Part shown: one piece after another, positions 23,791-33,834 of the stretch
How the letters are laid out: each line of letters begins with the position of its first letter
Position numbering within the stretch: position 1 is the first letter of the stretch
NCBI RefSeq assembly: GCF_036323735.1
Contig: NC_086020.1
Location: 122,522,710-122,586,709 of the forward strand
DNA length: 64,000 nt
Source: Rattus norvegicus
Taxonomy: Eukaryota > Chordata > Mammalia > Rodentia > Muridae
Direction of reading: 5' to 3'
The notes under the pieces: model-generated
What the model saw: the letters and a program-made list of their open reading frames with translations, nothing else
Told to the model about the DNA's origin: nothing
The model's database searches: none
Translations under genes and position numbers: made by a program

Positions 23791-24137
23791 TGGTGGTTTG
23801 AATGAGAGAATAGCCACCATGGGTTCATATATTTGAATGCTTGATCCCCAGTTTGTGACCAGTTTGGGAAGGATTAGGAGGTGTGGCCTTCTTGGAGGAG
23901 GCGTGTCACTGTGTGGGCGGGCTTTGAAGTTTCAAAAGCCCTGATTCCTAGTTAACTCTCTTTCTGTCTCATATGTATGGATCAGAACTAAGCTGTCAGC
24001 TGCTGCTCCAGCACCACGCCTACCTTTCTGTTGTTATGCTCCTCACCTTCTGGAACCGTGAACCCATACATTAAATACTTTCTGAGTTGCCTTGGTCATG
24101 GTGTCCCTTCACAAGAATAGAAGAATAACTAAGACAC
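23790..24137 (+). mobile_element. LTR-like rodent repeat inserted in L1
   Basis: It begins tgtggtggtttgaatgagag and ends aataactaagaca (TG...CA termini), with internal aaggattaggaggtgtggcc, gtgtcactgtgtgggcgggc and gagttgccttggtcatggtg. The L1 sequence stops at its left edge and resumes at its right edge (gacagccatcttgagtggag). I cannot give the family name with certainty. Confidence 0.72.
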
Positions 24138-24194
24138 CAACTGACAGCCATCTTGAGTGGAGTGCAATGGGGAAAGTTGTATCTCAATGTTTGC

Positions 24195-24368
24195 TTGTTT
24201 TCCTTTGTTTTATTTTGCATGGATGAATGTTTTGCCTGTGTCTATGTATGTCCATCGCATGTGTGTCATACCTACCCATACAGGCTAGAATAGGATCTCA
24301 GAGTCTCTGTAAGCCACTAACTATTTTGATACCAGGATCCAAACCCAGGTCATCTTTCCCAGCCCCCA
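24195..24368 (-). mobile_element. B2/B3-family SINE, diverged
   Basis: Antisense copy: tgcctgtgtctatgtatgtc at the tail side, then ataccaggatccaaacccag and gtcatctttcccagccccca at the head side. It interrupts the antisense L1. Confidence 0.7.
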
Positions 24369-25515
24369 CCCCCACCCATGAGGTATAGTTTTGATCGGCC
24401 TTTCCATGTTGCCTAAGGATGTTGAACTTTTTTTCATATGTTTATTGGTTCTTTGTGTTTCTTTGTTTGAGAACTGTATGTTCAATTTATTTTTCCATTT
24501 ACTGATTTTGGAACTATTTGTTTTTTGAGTGTTTAATTGTTTGAGTTTCTTATAAATTCTAGTCATTAATTCCTTCCGATATGTACGCAGTTGTGCCCTT
24601 CCCAAACTGTAGGCTGTCTCCCTACCCTGTGGACCATCTGTGCATCCTCCTGATTGTTTCCTTTGCTGCCCAGAGCTGTTAATTCCCACGTCACCCGTCG
24701 GCAACCCTCAGGATTTCCAGGGCTTTCATTATGAGATTTGATCCATTGTGAGTTGATTTTTGTGTAGACCCAGAGGGAGAGGTTGAGTTCCATTCTTTAA
24801 CCGTCAGATACTGTGCTTACTCTGCTCCGTTTGTTGAATGTGCTGTGCTTTCTCCCATGTGTGCTTTTGACACCTTTATTGGAAACCAGGCCGGCTGTGT
24901 GGGTTTGTTTCTGGATCCTCCGTTACATTTCTGAGGTCTCTGTGTCTGTTTTTGTGCCAGTACCATGGCGGTTTTGTTGCTACGACTCTGTAGTCTAAGT
25001 TGGAATCAAGCGTGTGATTCCCTCCAGCGTCCTCTCTTTCTTCGGAAGGCCTTTGGCTAGTCAGCCTTTAGTACTTATGCACGAATCTTGGTTTTGTTTA
25101 TTTACTTTCCTACTTCTGTGAAGAAAGCCATTGGAATTTTGGTGACAGTTGAGTTGACTGGTGACTGGTATGTTAGCCGCTTTTACTATGTGAACTTTGG
25201 GAATAGTCGAGCATGAGCGATGTTTCCGTCTTCTGTGTCTTCTTTGATTTCTCCCTTCGGTGTCTCACTGCGCCATGGACGTCTTCTGCCTCCTTGATTT
25301 ATTTCTAGATTGCTTTATATTGTGTTTTAATTTTTGGGATTGCATTTCTGTTCTTAGCATGTTTGATATCGATTATAGAAAAGCTACTGATTTTTGAATT
25401 TTGAGTTTGTATTCTGCTGCTTTGCTGAAAGTACTTATCCAGTGGTCTCAGGACTCCATGCCGGAGTCTCCAGGTCTTTTAAGTGTAGGATCCTAGGGCT
25501 ACACATTTGTTCAGT
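24366..25515 (-). mobile_element. L1 ORF2 fragment (antisense), main part
   Basis: Clear antisense L1 motifs are gatgttgaactttttttcat, tccattgtgagttgattttt, ctgtttttgtgccagtacca, ttttgttgctacgactctgt and tgtattctgctgctttgctg. Only part of ORF2 is left, with stops and small indels. It continues the L1 interrupted at 23790 and is cut on the right by a B2. Confidence 0.88.
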
Positions 25516-25518
25516 CTT

Positions 25519-25714
25519 TCTCTTTCTTTAAAGAATGATTTATTTTTATTTTTTGTATTGGTGTTCTGCCTACTTGTAGGTGTGTCCAGAGTCGGATGCC
25601 CTGGAGCTGAAGTTACAGACAGTTGTGAGCTGCCATGTGGTTGCTGGGAATTGAACCCCGGTCATGTGGAAGAGCAGTCAGTGCTCTTAACCGCTGAGCC
25701 ATCTCTCCAGCCCC
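25519..25714 (-). mobile_element. B2 SINE
   Basis: Full-length antisense B2: T-rich tail, ggatgccctggagctgaagt, tggttgctgggaattgaacc and ctgagccatctctccagccc at the head. Confidence 0.95.
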
Positions 25715-26089
25715 GACTTTTCCTTTCTTATTTGTACCTCTTTTAAGAATTATCTTCAACTTTCTCACTTTATCCAATTGTGTTTAGGACATATGATCTA
25801 TCTGTTATCAGTTTGTTATCAGTTTAGATGTACTTGGTGGTCCCTGTGAAGTAGATCTTTCTAAACAGTCCATTTATGTTTAAGATGAATTTTGTTTTTA
25901 ATTGGAAGGCTCAGGCTACTTTGGAGATTCGCATAATTTTTATATTCATGTTTATTTTATATTCAACCTTTGTGGAAGTCTCACTTTTTAATATAAAATC
26001 CACTCAAAAACACTTGAAGTTTTAGAACATTGAAAGAACTGTATAAATCTCACTGCAGTCAGATAAGCTGTTTCCTGCTTTTTTGTGGT

Positions 26090-26192
26090 AATCCTTTTTT
26101 GTTTGTTTGTTTGTTTTGTTTTTGAGACAGCACCTCATGATTCCCAGTTTGGACTCCAACTCCATGAGGCTACAGATGACCTTGAGCTCCTG
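26090..26192 (-). mobile_element. B1 SINE fragment
   Basis: A TTTG-rich tail (tttgtttgtttgttttgttt) is followed by tgagacagcacctcatgatt and a degenerate B1 interior. Confidence 0.6.
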
Positions 26193-26194
26193 AA

Positions 26195-26980
26195 GGGGAA
26201 ATCTAAGGGTTCTTTGGAAAGTCAGTTGTGTTTTGCCAGGGCAGACACGTGAAGGAACGCTTTGCTTGAAGCAGGCACAGGTGAAAGGATGGTCTGCTAA
26301 AGCAGCACACGAAAGACACATAATGAAGGAGTCTTTGCTAGTGACCGCATGTATTGGTCCATCTTATATTGCATAATCGAGCTCCATTGGTTGGGACTCC
26401 ATAGAGAGAAACGCACCAAAAAGAAACAAAAATTGGTGACGTACTGTAGTTTCTTGCCACTTCTGTGGGCTCAGGCTGATTGGCAGCTAAGACAGATGCA
26501 TGTGCTGAGGCAAGAGCCATGGAGGACACGTGATGTTAGGAGGGAGGATAAAAAGAGCTGGATGGGCAGTGACAGAGGCTGAGCTTGGCTTGCTTATAGA
26601 GCTAGCTGTGCAACGCTTGTTGGTATCATGTCTTCATTGATCTTCCATTCACTGAGAGAGGCATAGCTGAGAATTTTTCCTGAGGTTCTTGTTAGCCCTG
26701 GTCCTTCCTGCTGACTGGGACCTGGCTAAGGTCTGGCTGTCTCTGTGAGGTCGTGCCACTGCTGCTGATTCTTGTTTGCTATCCTGACTCTACCAAACTG
26801 GACTGCTGGTGTGCCTGTGAAGCGTCTACAAGTGGATTGAACTGCCAATGCTGACCTATGAACTGAACTGCCAATTTCCAGACAACACAGATGGGATCTG
26901 CTCCAGAGAACCATTTCTAAACAGGTCTACTTCCCAAGTATCCTTTCTTTCCCACTACCTCTGGTGAATGGTGGGCTATA
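26195..26980 (+). mobile_element. LTR-like element (rodent endogenous retrovirus solo LTR, BglII-like)
   Basis: The order ccagggcagacacgtgaagg, gcttgaagcaggcacaggtg, ttggttgggactccatagag, then gtgatgttaggagggaggat with a TATA-like GATAAAAAG, looks like U3-promoter-R of a rodent ERV LTR that I associate with the BglII family. No gag, pol or env frame lies beside it. Family name and ends are uncertain. Confidence 0.45.
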
Positions 26981-27044
26981 AGGGAGGTTAACGTGTTTCA
27001 AACCCATCACTAAAAGTAGACCTTGAAAAAATTAAAGTTACAAG

Positions 27045-27160
27045 CTCCACTTCCAGAGTCTTGGAATCATAGGTGTGTGCCTGGTTTGTGCTGTGCTGGG
27101 CATCCGTGGTGTTGTGCATGTCAGACATACATACTACTGGCTGAGCTACATCCTGGCCCT
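27045..27160 (-). mobile_element. B4-family SINE fragment
   Basis: Contains atcataggtgtgtgcctggt followed by an ID-like ctactggctgagctacatcc, as in an antisense B4. Confidence 0.55.
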
Positions 27161-27529
27161 CGCTATACGTTCTTGGATCATCGATTCTCCAGCTTCAACA
27201 GGGCATTTGTGTGGCAGGCTTGTTGATTTCCCTTTGAAATGTTTCATACTTTGGATGACTGACTACTAAGCACATATAGGTTTAAAGTTAGTACATATTA
27301 GAGTCAACATGTTCATTCATTGTTTCCCCAAATGCAAATGTTAAAATCTTGTTTATTGTACTACAGAGTTTGTCTTAACTTCTGAGCACCCCTTTTGTTT
27401 TACTGTTTTCTATCCACATTTACTTGCTAAAGTGTTTCCACAAAATCACTTTAAGGTTCTTACCTTATAGGCATGGTTGTTGGAATGGAAAGATTGTATG
27501 TAGACTTTTCTGAAACCCAATGATCTCCA

Positions 27530-28313
27530 TTTTTTCCCCCAAATAGTGACTGTTTATTGAAGGAAGAAATGGAGGGCTGAGGTTGCTGCCCTCAGGCCTG
27601 GATGTGGCTCTTTGCACTGAAAAAGCTAGGTAGTAGATCAGTATGCTAATTGCTGCATCCAGCACCTCGGTGGAAGGCCCATTCCAGGTACCCCCATGGT
27701 CCACACTGTGAACAGTGGCGGGGTGATGGAAGCGTCCTCATTATTTCTTTCTTTTTTTTTTTTTTTGGTTCTTTTTTTCGGAGCTGGGGACCGAACCCAA
27801 GGCCTTGCGCTTCCTAGGTAAGCGCTCTACCACTGAGCTAAATCCCCAGCCCCTCCTCATTATTTCTTTGAGCCTTCCTTAGGAGGCTGTAGGTCTCTTT
27901 ATCGAAGAATCTGACCCCATAGGTGCCTGCGTTGGTGCTCTTGTGCTCTAGGCTCCACGACACCTGATATCGACCCACATCCTGGCTGCGGGTTACAGGA
28001 AATTGTTTCCCACTAACGTCGGCATAAAGAGCCATGTTCTGGACCCTGTTTTTGCAGGTAAGTGAGATCTCCATCATGAATACAGTCTCTGTAGAAATGA
28101 TGGCATCTGCAGTTGTATAGTAAGAAGGGGTGATCTGGGGGGCCCAAACAGGCCTCTGCTGAGCAACAAGATAGGTCGGACAGCGGGAGTAGCGCCAAGG
28201 TGTCAAAAGATCCCATCACCACCATCGCCTCTTCTCTGCCAAGGGGAAAAGATAGCAAGCCGCCCTGAACATGCGGAGCTGATGAGGAAGCGCACCGCGT
28301 AAGCGGCCTCAGC
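27530..28313 (-). pseudogene. Ssr4-ps: processed pseudogene of Ssr4 (TRAP-delta), interrupted by an ID
   Basis: Ssr4 encodes the delta subunit of the translocon-associated protein complex in the ER membrane. On the minus strand the copy starts at an ATG at 28223-28225 and reads a recognisable signal-peptide region. After a frameshift in a G-run near 28135-28142 it reads QITPSYYTT, then ISLTCKNRVQNMALYADV and GKQFPVTRSQDVGRYQVSW, ending RKAQRNNE. An ID then splits the frame, and on its far side HGGTWNGP, STEVL and IYYLAFS complete the C-terminal membrane segment. There are no introns. An AATAAA (plus-strand TTTATT, 27552-27557) and a short residual A tail mark the 3' end. A weak acccaat match at 27515 and 28314 may be a decayed target-site duplication. 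Frameshifts and the insertion exclude a working protein. Confidence 0.93.
27751..27853 (-). mobile_element. ID SINE inside the Ssr4 pseudogene, 16-bp duplication
   Basis: Minus-strand ID with box A, box B and A-rich tail. The duplication tcctcattatttcttt is perfect at 27735-27750 and 27854-27869. It lies between the codons for Asn-Asn-Glu and Asp in the Ssr4 frame, so the pseudogene is older than the ID. Confidence 0.98.
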
Positions 28314-28439
28314 ACCCAATCAATCCTGCGAGCCTGGGGATGTCACTGGTGGAATTGACTTGTCCGCTTCTCTAGCCAGGGTCCCCGATCTCCACGTTTT
28401 AACAGATGAATTTAATATATTTGTCTTTAAGGATTGTGG

Positions 28440-28456
28440 ATACATACATACATACA

Positions 28457-28487
<31 letters not shown>
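28440..28487. repeat. (TACA)n microsatellite
   Basis: About twelve perfect TACA units. Confidence 0.96.
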
Positions 28488-28489
28488 CT

Positions 28490-28708
28490 TTATTTTAAAA
28501 TTATGTTTATCCGCGTGTTTACCTGGTAGCAGGTATGTGCATGTGTATGCAGTTCCTTCAGAGTCCAGCATGGGGCACTGTATTCCCTGGGGCTGGAGTC
28601 ATGTGCTATTGTTATTGGTGGTTGTGAACCACCCAGGGCTGGGAACTGAACCTGGGTCCACTGCAGAACAGTGTATGATCTTAACCACTGAGCCGTCTTT
28701 CCAGTCCA
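28490..28708 (-). mobile_element. B2/B3-family SINE
   Basis: Antisense: gtttacctggtagcaggtat, gggctgggaactgaacctgg, gatcttaaccactgagccgt and ctttccagtcc at the head. Confidence 0.85.
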
Positions 28709-29401
28709 GTCACAATTATTTACAGGGCTTATTTGTTGGTGTCTATTACGTTTCTTCTTTTGTGTTGCCTTCCTTTTCTACTAAACTAAATGCTTCCTGC
28801 CCCCATCCCACCTGCCCCAATTCTCCGTTAATGCTGGAATTAATGTCTTTGTACTCCTTGTTTCTACTGGAGGCAGAGACCCTTTTCCATGTGGCTTTCC
28901 AAGGACAATGACAATGACAATGACGAGTGTTGATAGCCCATAGCAGTGCCCCAACAGTCAGTCATTGAGTAGAATGATCCTTCTCCCTAACCCTGCAGCA
29001 TGCGGAGACTATGGCATGGGTACTGTTCCAGGCTGGGTCTTCCTTCTTTGGATGCCTATTCACTGTCAGTCTCTTTTCCAGTCTGGTCATTTGGTGGTGA
29101 TATTTATATGAAATATAGTCTATGTATTTTCTGAAGAACTGATGCAAGCTTCAGATCTTCCATCTATGCCCCTTATGTAACAGACATCTTTATATTTCTT
29201 TTTACATTTAAAAATGCGGCCACTATGATATGAAGAAATTGTGTATTTTTAAGTCACCTCATATTCGAGAGAACCATAAGTGAATATCTCTTCCAAGGAT
29301 AGACATAAATAATTTGGTCAGACGTCTGAGCTAGTGGAACCATAGCCATTCTAATAAATCTAATACATGTACTTACCATATCATAAGTTCTGTTTCTCTA
29401 G

Positions 29402-29515
29402 AGCATGGTTTTCAACCTCTGGGTCCCAACCCTTTTGGGAATCAAACAACCATTTTACAGGGGTCATCTGAGACCATCAGAAAACACAGATATTTTTACA
29501 ACGCTCTGCTCACTT
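29402..29515 (-). mobile_element. URR1-like DNA transposon, truncated
   Basis: The sequence tggttttcaacctctgggtc, cccaacccttttgggaatc and ggggtcatctgagaccatca matches the opposite orientation of the element at 9.96 kb. The 3' half is missing. Confidence 0.75.
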
Positions 29516-29519
29516 ATAA

Positions 29520-30900
29520 TTGTTCTCCTTCCCAGGCATTCTGGGATAGGCTTAGAGCTAGTACATATTCTAGAACAGTCTTGAGCTTCTTCCTCAGCTG
29601 ATGGGTCATGAGGTGTTGATGGCAAGGTCTCAGACACAAGTTGTTAACTGGGCAGTGGAGAAGAAGTGTCCCATCTGAAGAGGGCTGGATGCCCATTGGC
29701 CTCAGAAGGAAGACGGTGACACACTAAAGACTTTATCCAAAAACCTTCAGTTTTTAAAATGACAAGCATTCTAATGCCACTGGCCTTGTAGGATATCCTT
29801 GTGTACCAGATCATAAGTGCTAAGGGACAGGATTATTTCTCTTTAGGCTGGGTGAGCAATGAAATCTCTCCCACCCTGCTCTTACTCAAAGCCATAGTTA
29901 TTTTTTGTAAATGTGTTAAAATGCTTCTGTTGCCGTAAAATTATAATAAATGGCTGTCTTTTACCCCACACTAGGTCCATCACCATAGAGCCCCAAGATA
30001 CCTGGTAGATACCTTCCTCTCAGTCAGCGAAGTGTCTCACCCGCTCTGCTCCATCCCATATCACACTGCTGATGGCTTCTCCCTGAGCCTGGCAACAATC
30101 TCTCTACCCATATAGTTCCCAAGGCAGGTTTCCACCATGCCAGAAATATACATCCCAATTCCGTGGAGGCCTAATGTCTCCAGCTACCACATACTCTCTT
30201 GAACTTAATTCGCCACATGAAAGAACACATAACACAATAACCTCTGATCCAATTGATAAGATATCAATTGGATGCCCACCTAGACATATGAAGCTCTGTA
30301 CACATCCATCCCCTAGGACCATTCATAACAACCTGTAAATGTACAAAGAGGAATCTTAACATCAGCCTCCATGTTCTGTCCACTGCTTCTTCTCCTCTCA
30401 CTTTAGTCTCCTCCTCGCTCTAAAACTTTTCTCTTGCCCATCCTTCCTTCTTGTCCAATGACAGGCCTTGTTCTATCTCGTACCTGCCTTCACCTATATG
30501 ACATCATCCTACATGCTTCTACTACACAGGGCACAGCAACTTAAATATTTGCATCCAAGCAACCTACTGAGCATTGTGTTAGGGGCCTACTATGTGGGAA
30601 ATGGTTTCTTTGTTACGAAGATATTAACATTCTTGGGCCACTGAAAGCTCAGAATATTTACAGAGGATTTCTCTATCTACCTGGGTTTTAGAACTCCTCA
30701 TAGGATGTTCGCTCTAGGGCACTGAGGTGCCTTGACTTCCAAAGTGCAGGTCCTACAGTCTACTGTCATTGATGTAGTGGGTCAAAGGGTGACGAGTGCA
30801 ATGGTGATGTCCTGAGTCTCAGTAGAATAAGCTCTCAGTTGACCTGGCCTTGAGGTGAGGTGATAAAACGTATAACTCTAAACCTTGGAAAGTGTCATAT
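29520..30900. other. mixed sequence, no gene recognised
   Basis: The part at about 29990-30530 (taatgtctccagctaccaca, gaacttaattcgccacatga) looks like an old interspersed rodent repeat, but I cannot name it. A 9-bp inverted repeat lies at 30249-30271. No exon recognised. Confidence 0.35.
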
Positions 30901-31036
30901 TTCCAGTTCTGTGAGGAGATACCATGACCAAGGCAACCTTTAAGAGGAAGCATTTCTTGGAGGGCTTGCTCCAAGCTTGGGGACCAAACATTTAAATATA
31001 TGAGCCTATAGGGGCCAGTCTCATTTTAAATCACAA
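30900..31036 (-). mobile_element. LTR-like rodent repeat, internally deleted
   Basis: The segments gataccatgaccaaggcaac and catttaaatatatgagccta are the two ends of the same family as 23790-24137 in reverse. The middle is missing. Confidence 0.6.
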
Positions 31037-31039
31037 CCC

Positions 31040-31895
31040 AAGGGAAGGATGGTGGCAATGTTGATGACTTCAGAGCAGAGGTGTAATTCCCAACACCAGG
31101 CATGTGTAGGTTATCAGTGTGGCCCAGAAATGAGGTCACACTTAGAAGAGACTTACCGTAAAATCATTAGCTAGAGACACAGCAGCTTCATGAAACATCC
31201 AAGAATGCTTGAGCCGAGCATGCCTGGTATTGAAGGTCATGACCAGAAACGTGGACTCAGATGTGTTATCACAGCGGCCACAATCTCTTTTCTCACCTCT
31301 GCTGCTGGTATGGCTGAGCCCACTTTCATGGGTCTTTGTTTAGATGTGGGTTTGTTGTTTTGCTCAGACTGCCCTTGGAGCCATGGGCTAAAGATCTTCT
31401 TACCTTAATCACAAAATGGGACTGTTACTGGGGTTCTTGGGGGGTATTCCATGACCTGACATCCAGGCTCTTCTTGTCTCAAATAATAGCACCAGGCAGA
31501 GAGCAGTATCGGTGGAAGCATGGATCAGTAACGTGAGAGGAAATGCAGTGTGCACTCCACAGTGGGAGCTGGCTTCAGCGAGCAGACAGACATTTCAAGA
31601 GCCCAGGACTGTTTGTGGGTTCTATTTATGAGTTTAGTAGATGGAAGAAGCTATTCATCAAGGGAAGGAAATGGGAGACCACTACCCAGATTGACTGAGG
31701 GGGCTAGCATATAACTTTGGATGATGCGTATGTGCTTTGGCTGTATGGTCTATGACTGTAAGCATATGTATCACCCATCACAGATACACATGAGATGGTC
31801 AATAGTTTCCTCCTGACCCTTTGCTTTAAGGATAGTCTGGCTGGCAACTTGCTTACACCCATTGTGTTTAAGCTGGACTTTATATTTTTCATTTC
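31040..31895. other. unique sequence, no gene recognised
   Basis: No named repeat or exon seen. Confidence 0.4.
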
Positions 31896-31899
31896 ATGC

Positions 31900-32060
31900 T
31901 AGTTATTAATTCATGTGTGTATACTTGTGTGGGCCTGTAGAGGTTAGAGAAAAACCTTTTGGAGTCAAATTTCTCTGTCCACCATTTTGGTTTAGGCATT
32001 AAGCCCTGTGTTAGAGTTGGTGATGAGTGCCTTTACCTACTGAGCCGTCTCATAGGCCCA
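31900..32060 (-). mobile_element. B3/B4-type SINE, diverged
   Basis: Contains gtgggcctgtagaggttaga on the tail side and ttacctactgagccgtctca at the tRNA-like head. Confidence 0.65.
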
Positions 32061-32064
32061 AAGC

Positions 32065-33170
32065 TTGCTGGTTTTATATCTCATATATCAGGATACGCCT
32101 GACCACAATTACTCACAGGAGGGGTGTGTGGTGTTGTTCTAGAAGGCCTCAGGGCAGAGGCCAGATAGTGTATGGACCCCCTATATGGCAAGGGGAAACA
32201 CAGTGTTTATCTTCTAGTCTATATCCCAGAAGAGTCAAGACACAGGAGTTTATAGGAAGGCTGGGACATGATTCATAGTTCGCATTCACAGTTTTGAAGG
32301 TGCCATCAACATACTGATAGTTTTTTGCATCAGAGAGGATGGGTGGGGCAAGGATGAGATTGGGGTGGATAGGGCAAGGGTGAGGGTCTACAGATGAGAG
32401 TCAGGTGGGTGGGGCAAGGGTAAGAATCTGGTGGCTTCAGTGGCTCTGGGTGATTTCCTGTTAGTGATGAGGAGTTTTATAGGAAGAGTCGAGTTTTCCA
32501 GAAAGTACTAGTAATTATGATATGAAGACAGAAAGCAGATGTGTTGGATGTTGTAGCAGGAAGGGAAGGAACGATGTGTTTATAGAACCAAGAACCAATG
32601 GCATGTCTTTCCCATCCTTCCAGGGCAGAGCAATAGCACAGCCAAGAACAACAGAGTGGGAAGCAGAAAAATGAACAGCGGCCTCTCGTAGTCTTCATCC
32701 ATATTTAAATCCTCTGTTCTTAGATTTTTAACAGCAGCAGGAATGAAGCTGTGGACTAAACTGGGGCAACTAAGACACTTTTATTTTCTGAAAACAAGAT
32801 TAAACTTTCCCCCTCAGGTTCATATAAGCACAATTTGAAGCACTAATGATGGTCATTAATCGAAATTCCTTTATTAATGATGCTAAGAACCTACAAATAA
32901 GGACCCTAATTTTCTGATGACAGTGCACCCCAAAGAGATGGTAAGATGGCAGCTGATTTGGGTGGAAGTTCATCTCTGCACCAGGTGTGAACATCAGAGT
33001 CGGGGAAACAAGCATGGGTGTGAAAAGGGAGCATGGAACCTCCCTGTTGCGGGGCTCCAGGTCTGATGCTGTTCCCAGGAGCCATCCTCTCTAACAGGAG
33101 AAGGGTGCACAGTTTCCTGACCAAAGTTTTATATGACATGGAACCTATAGGAAGGAAGACTCTTACCTGT
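32065..33170. other. unique sequence, no gene recognised
   Basis: No exon recognised. A local GGTGGGGCAAGG(G)-type tandem (four imperfect copies, about 32341-32425) is the only structure. Confidence 0.4.
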
Positions 33171-33174
33171 TGGT

Positions 33175-33280
33175 GATGACACGTACCTGTGATCACAGCA
33201 TTTGGGTAGTTAAGGCAGGGGGATTGCTGTGAATTCCAGGCCAGACTGAGTTAGGAGTGAAACTCTTACTCACAAACAAA
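33175..33280 (+). mobile_element. B1 SINE with A-rich tail
   Basis: It reads tggtgatgacacgtacctgt, gatcacagcatttgggtagt, taaggcagggggattgctgt and ends in cacaaacaaa. The U6-L1 insertion begins in this tail. Confidence 0.78.
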
Positions 33281-33286
33281 GAGGAG
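33277..33286 (+). repeat. target-site duplication, left copy (U6-L1)
   Basis: The sequence caaagaggag is repeated at 33815-33824. The last base could also be the first base of U6. Confidence 0.9.
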
Positions 33287-33296
33287 TCCTCGCTTT

Positions 33297-33342
<46 letters not shown>

Positions 33343-33392
33343 GGCCCCTGCACAAGGATGACAGGCAAATTCGTGAAGCGTTCCATATTTTT
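33286..33392 (+). pseudogene. Rnu6-ps: U6 snRNA pseudogene, full length (5' part of a U6-L1 chimera)
   Basis: It is 107 bases long, the full length of U6, and colinear with it from GT at the 5' end to the terminal T5. Against the mammalian U6 sequence I count four substitutions and no indels (positions 3, 11, 67 and 78). Two are CpG decay. The ACAGAGA box (which pairs with the 5' splice site) and the U4/U6 interaction region are present. Upstream is a B1 SINE, with no PSE/TATA arrangement of a U6 promoter, so expression as an snRNA is unlikely. It is fused without a gap to an L1 3' end. Confidence 0.96.
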
Positions 33393-33813
33393 GCAAACCA
33401 CTGAACTGAGAACGGGACCCCCATTGAAGGAATCAGAGAAAGGATTGGAAGAGCTCGAAGGGGCTCGAGACCCCTTATGAACAACAATGCCAAGCAACCA
33501 GAGCTTCCAGGGACTAAGCCACTACCCAAAGACTATACATGGACTGACCCTGGACTCCGACCTCATAGGTAGCAATAAATATCCTAGTAAGAGCACCAGT
33601 GGAAGGGGAAGCCCTGGGTCCTGCTAAGACTGAACCCCCAGTGAACTAGACTGTTTGGGGGGAGGGCGGCAATGGGGGGAGGGTGGGGAGGGGAACACCC
33701 TTAAAGAAGGGGGGGGAGGGGCTATGGGGATGCTGGCCCAAAAACCAGGAAGGGGAATAATAATCGAAATGTAAATAAGAAATACTCAAGTTAATAAAGA
33801 TGGAAAAAAAAAA
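33393..33813 (+). mobile_element. rodent L1 3'-end segment fused to U6, with poly(A)
   Basis: It starts directly after the U6 T5 and holds the L1 3' region: the end of ORF2/3' UTR, a G-rich polypurine tract at about 33655-33722 typical of rodent L1 3' UTRs, then agaaatactcaagttaataa followed by agatgg and a 10-base A tail at 33804-33813. It shares one pair of target-site duplications with U6, so both parts were inserted in one event. Confidence 0.93.
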
Positions 33814-33814
33814 G

Positions 33815-33824
33815 CAAAGAGGAG
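33815..33824 (+). repeat. target-site duplication, right copy (U6-L1)
   Basis: The perfect copy of caaagaggag directly after the A tail and one G. Confidence 0.9.
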
Positions 33825-33834
33825 AAAGAAAACT

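Noticed and set aside
24321..24793. 127-codon minus-strand frame at the L1/B3 boundary as a gene
   Set aside because: It is the remnant of antisense L1 ORF2, interrupted by stops and a SINE.
26195..26980. Intact endogenous retrovirus
   Set aside because: Only LTR-like sequence is visible. No gag, pol or env frame or second LTR is nearby.
27838..28206. 122-codon frame as a small secretory gene
   Set aside because: It matches the middle of Ssr4 but is frameshifted from its signal peptide and cut by an ID.
33286..33392. Functional U6 snRNA gene
   Set aside because: Four substitutions, no U6-type promoter upstream, and a retrotransposition signature (L1 3' end, A tail, target-site duplication).
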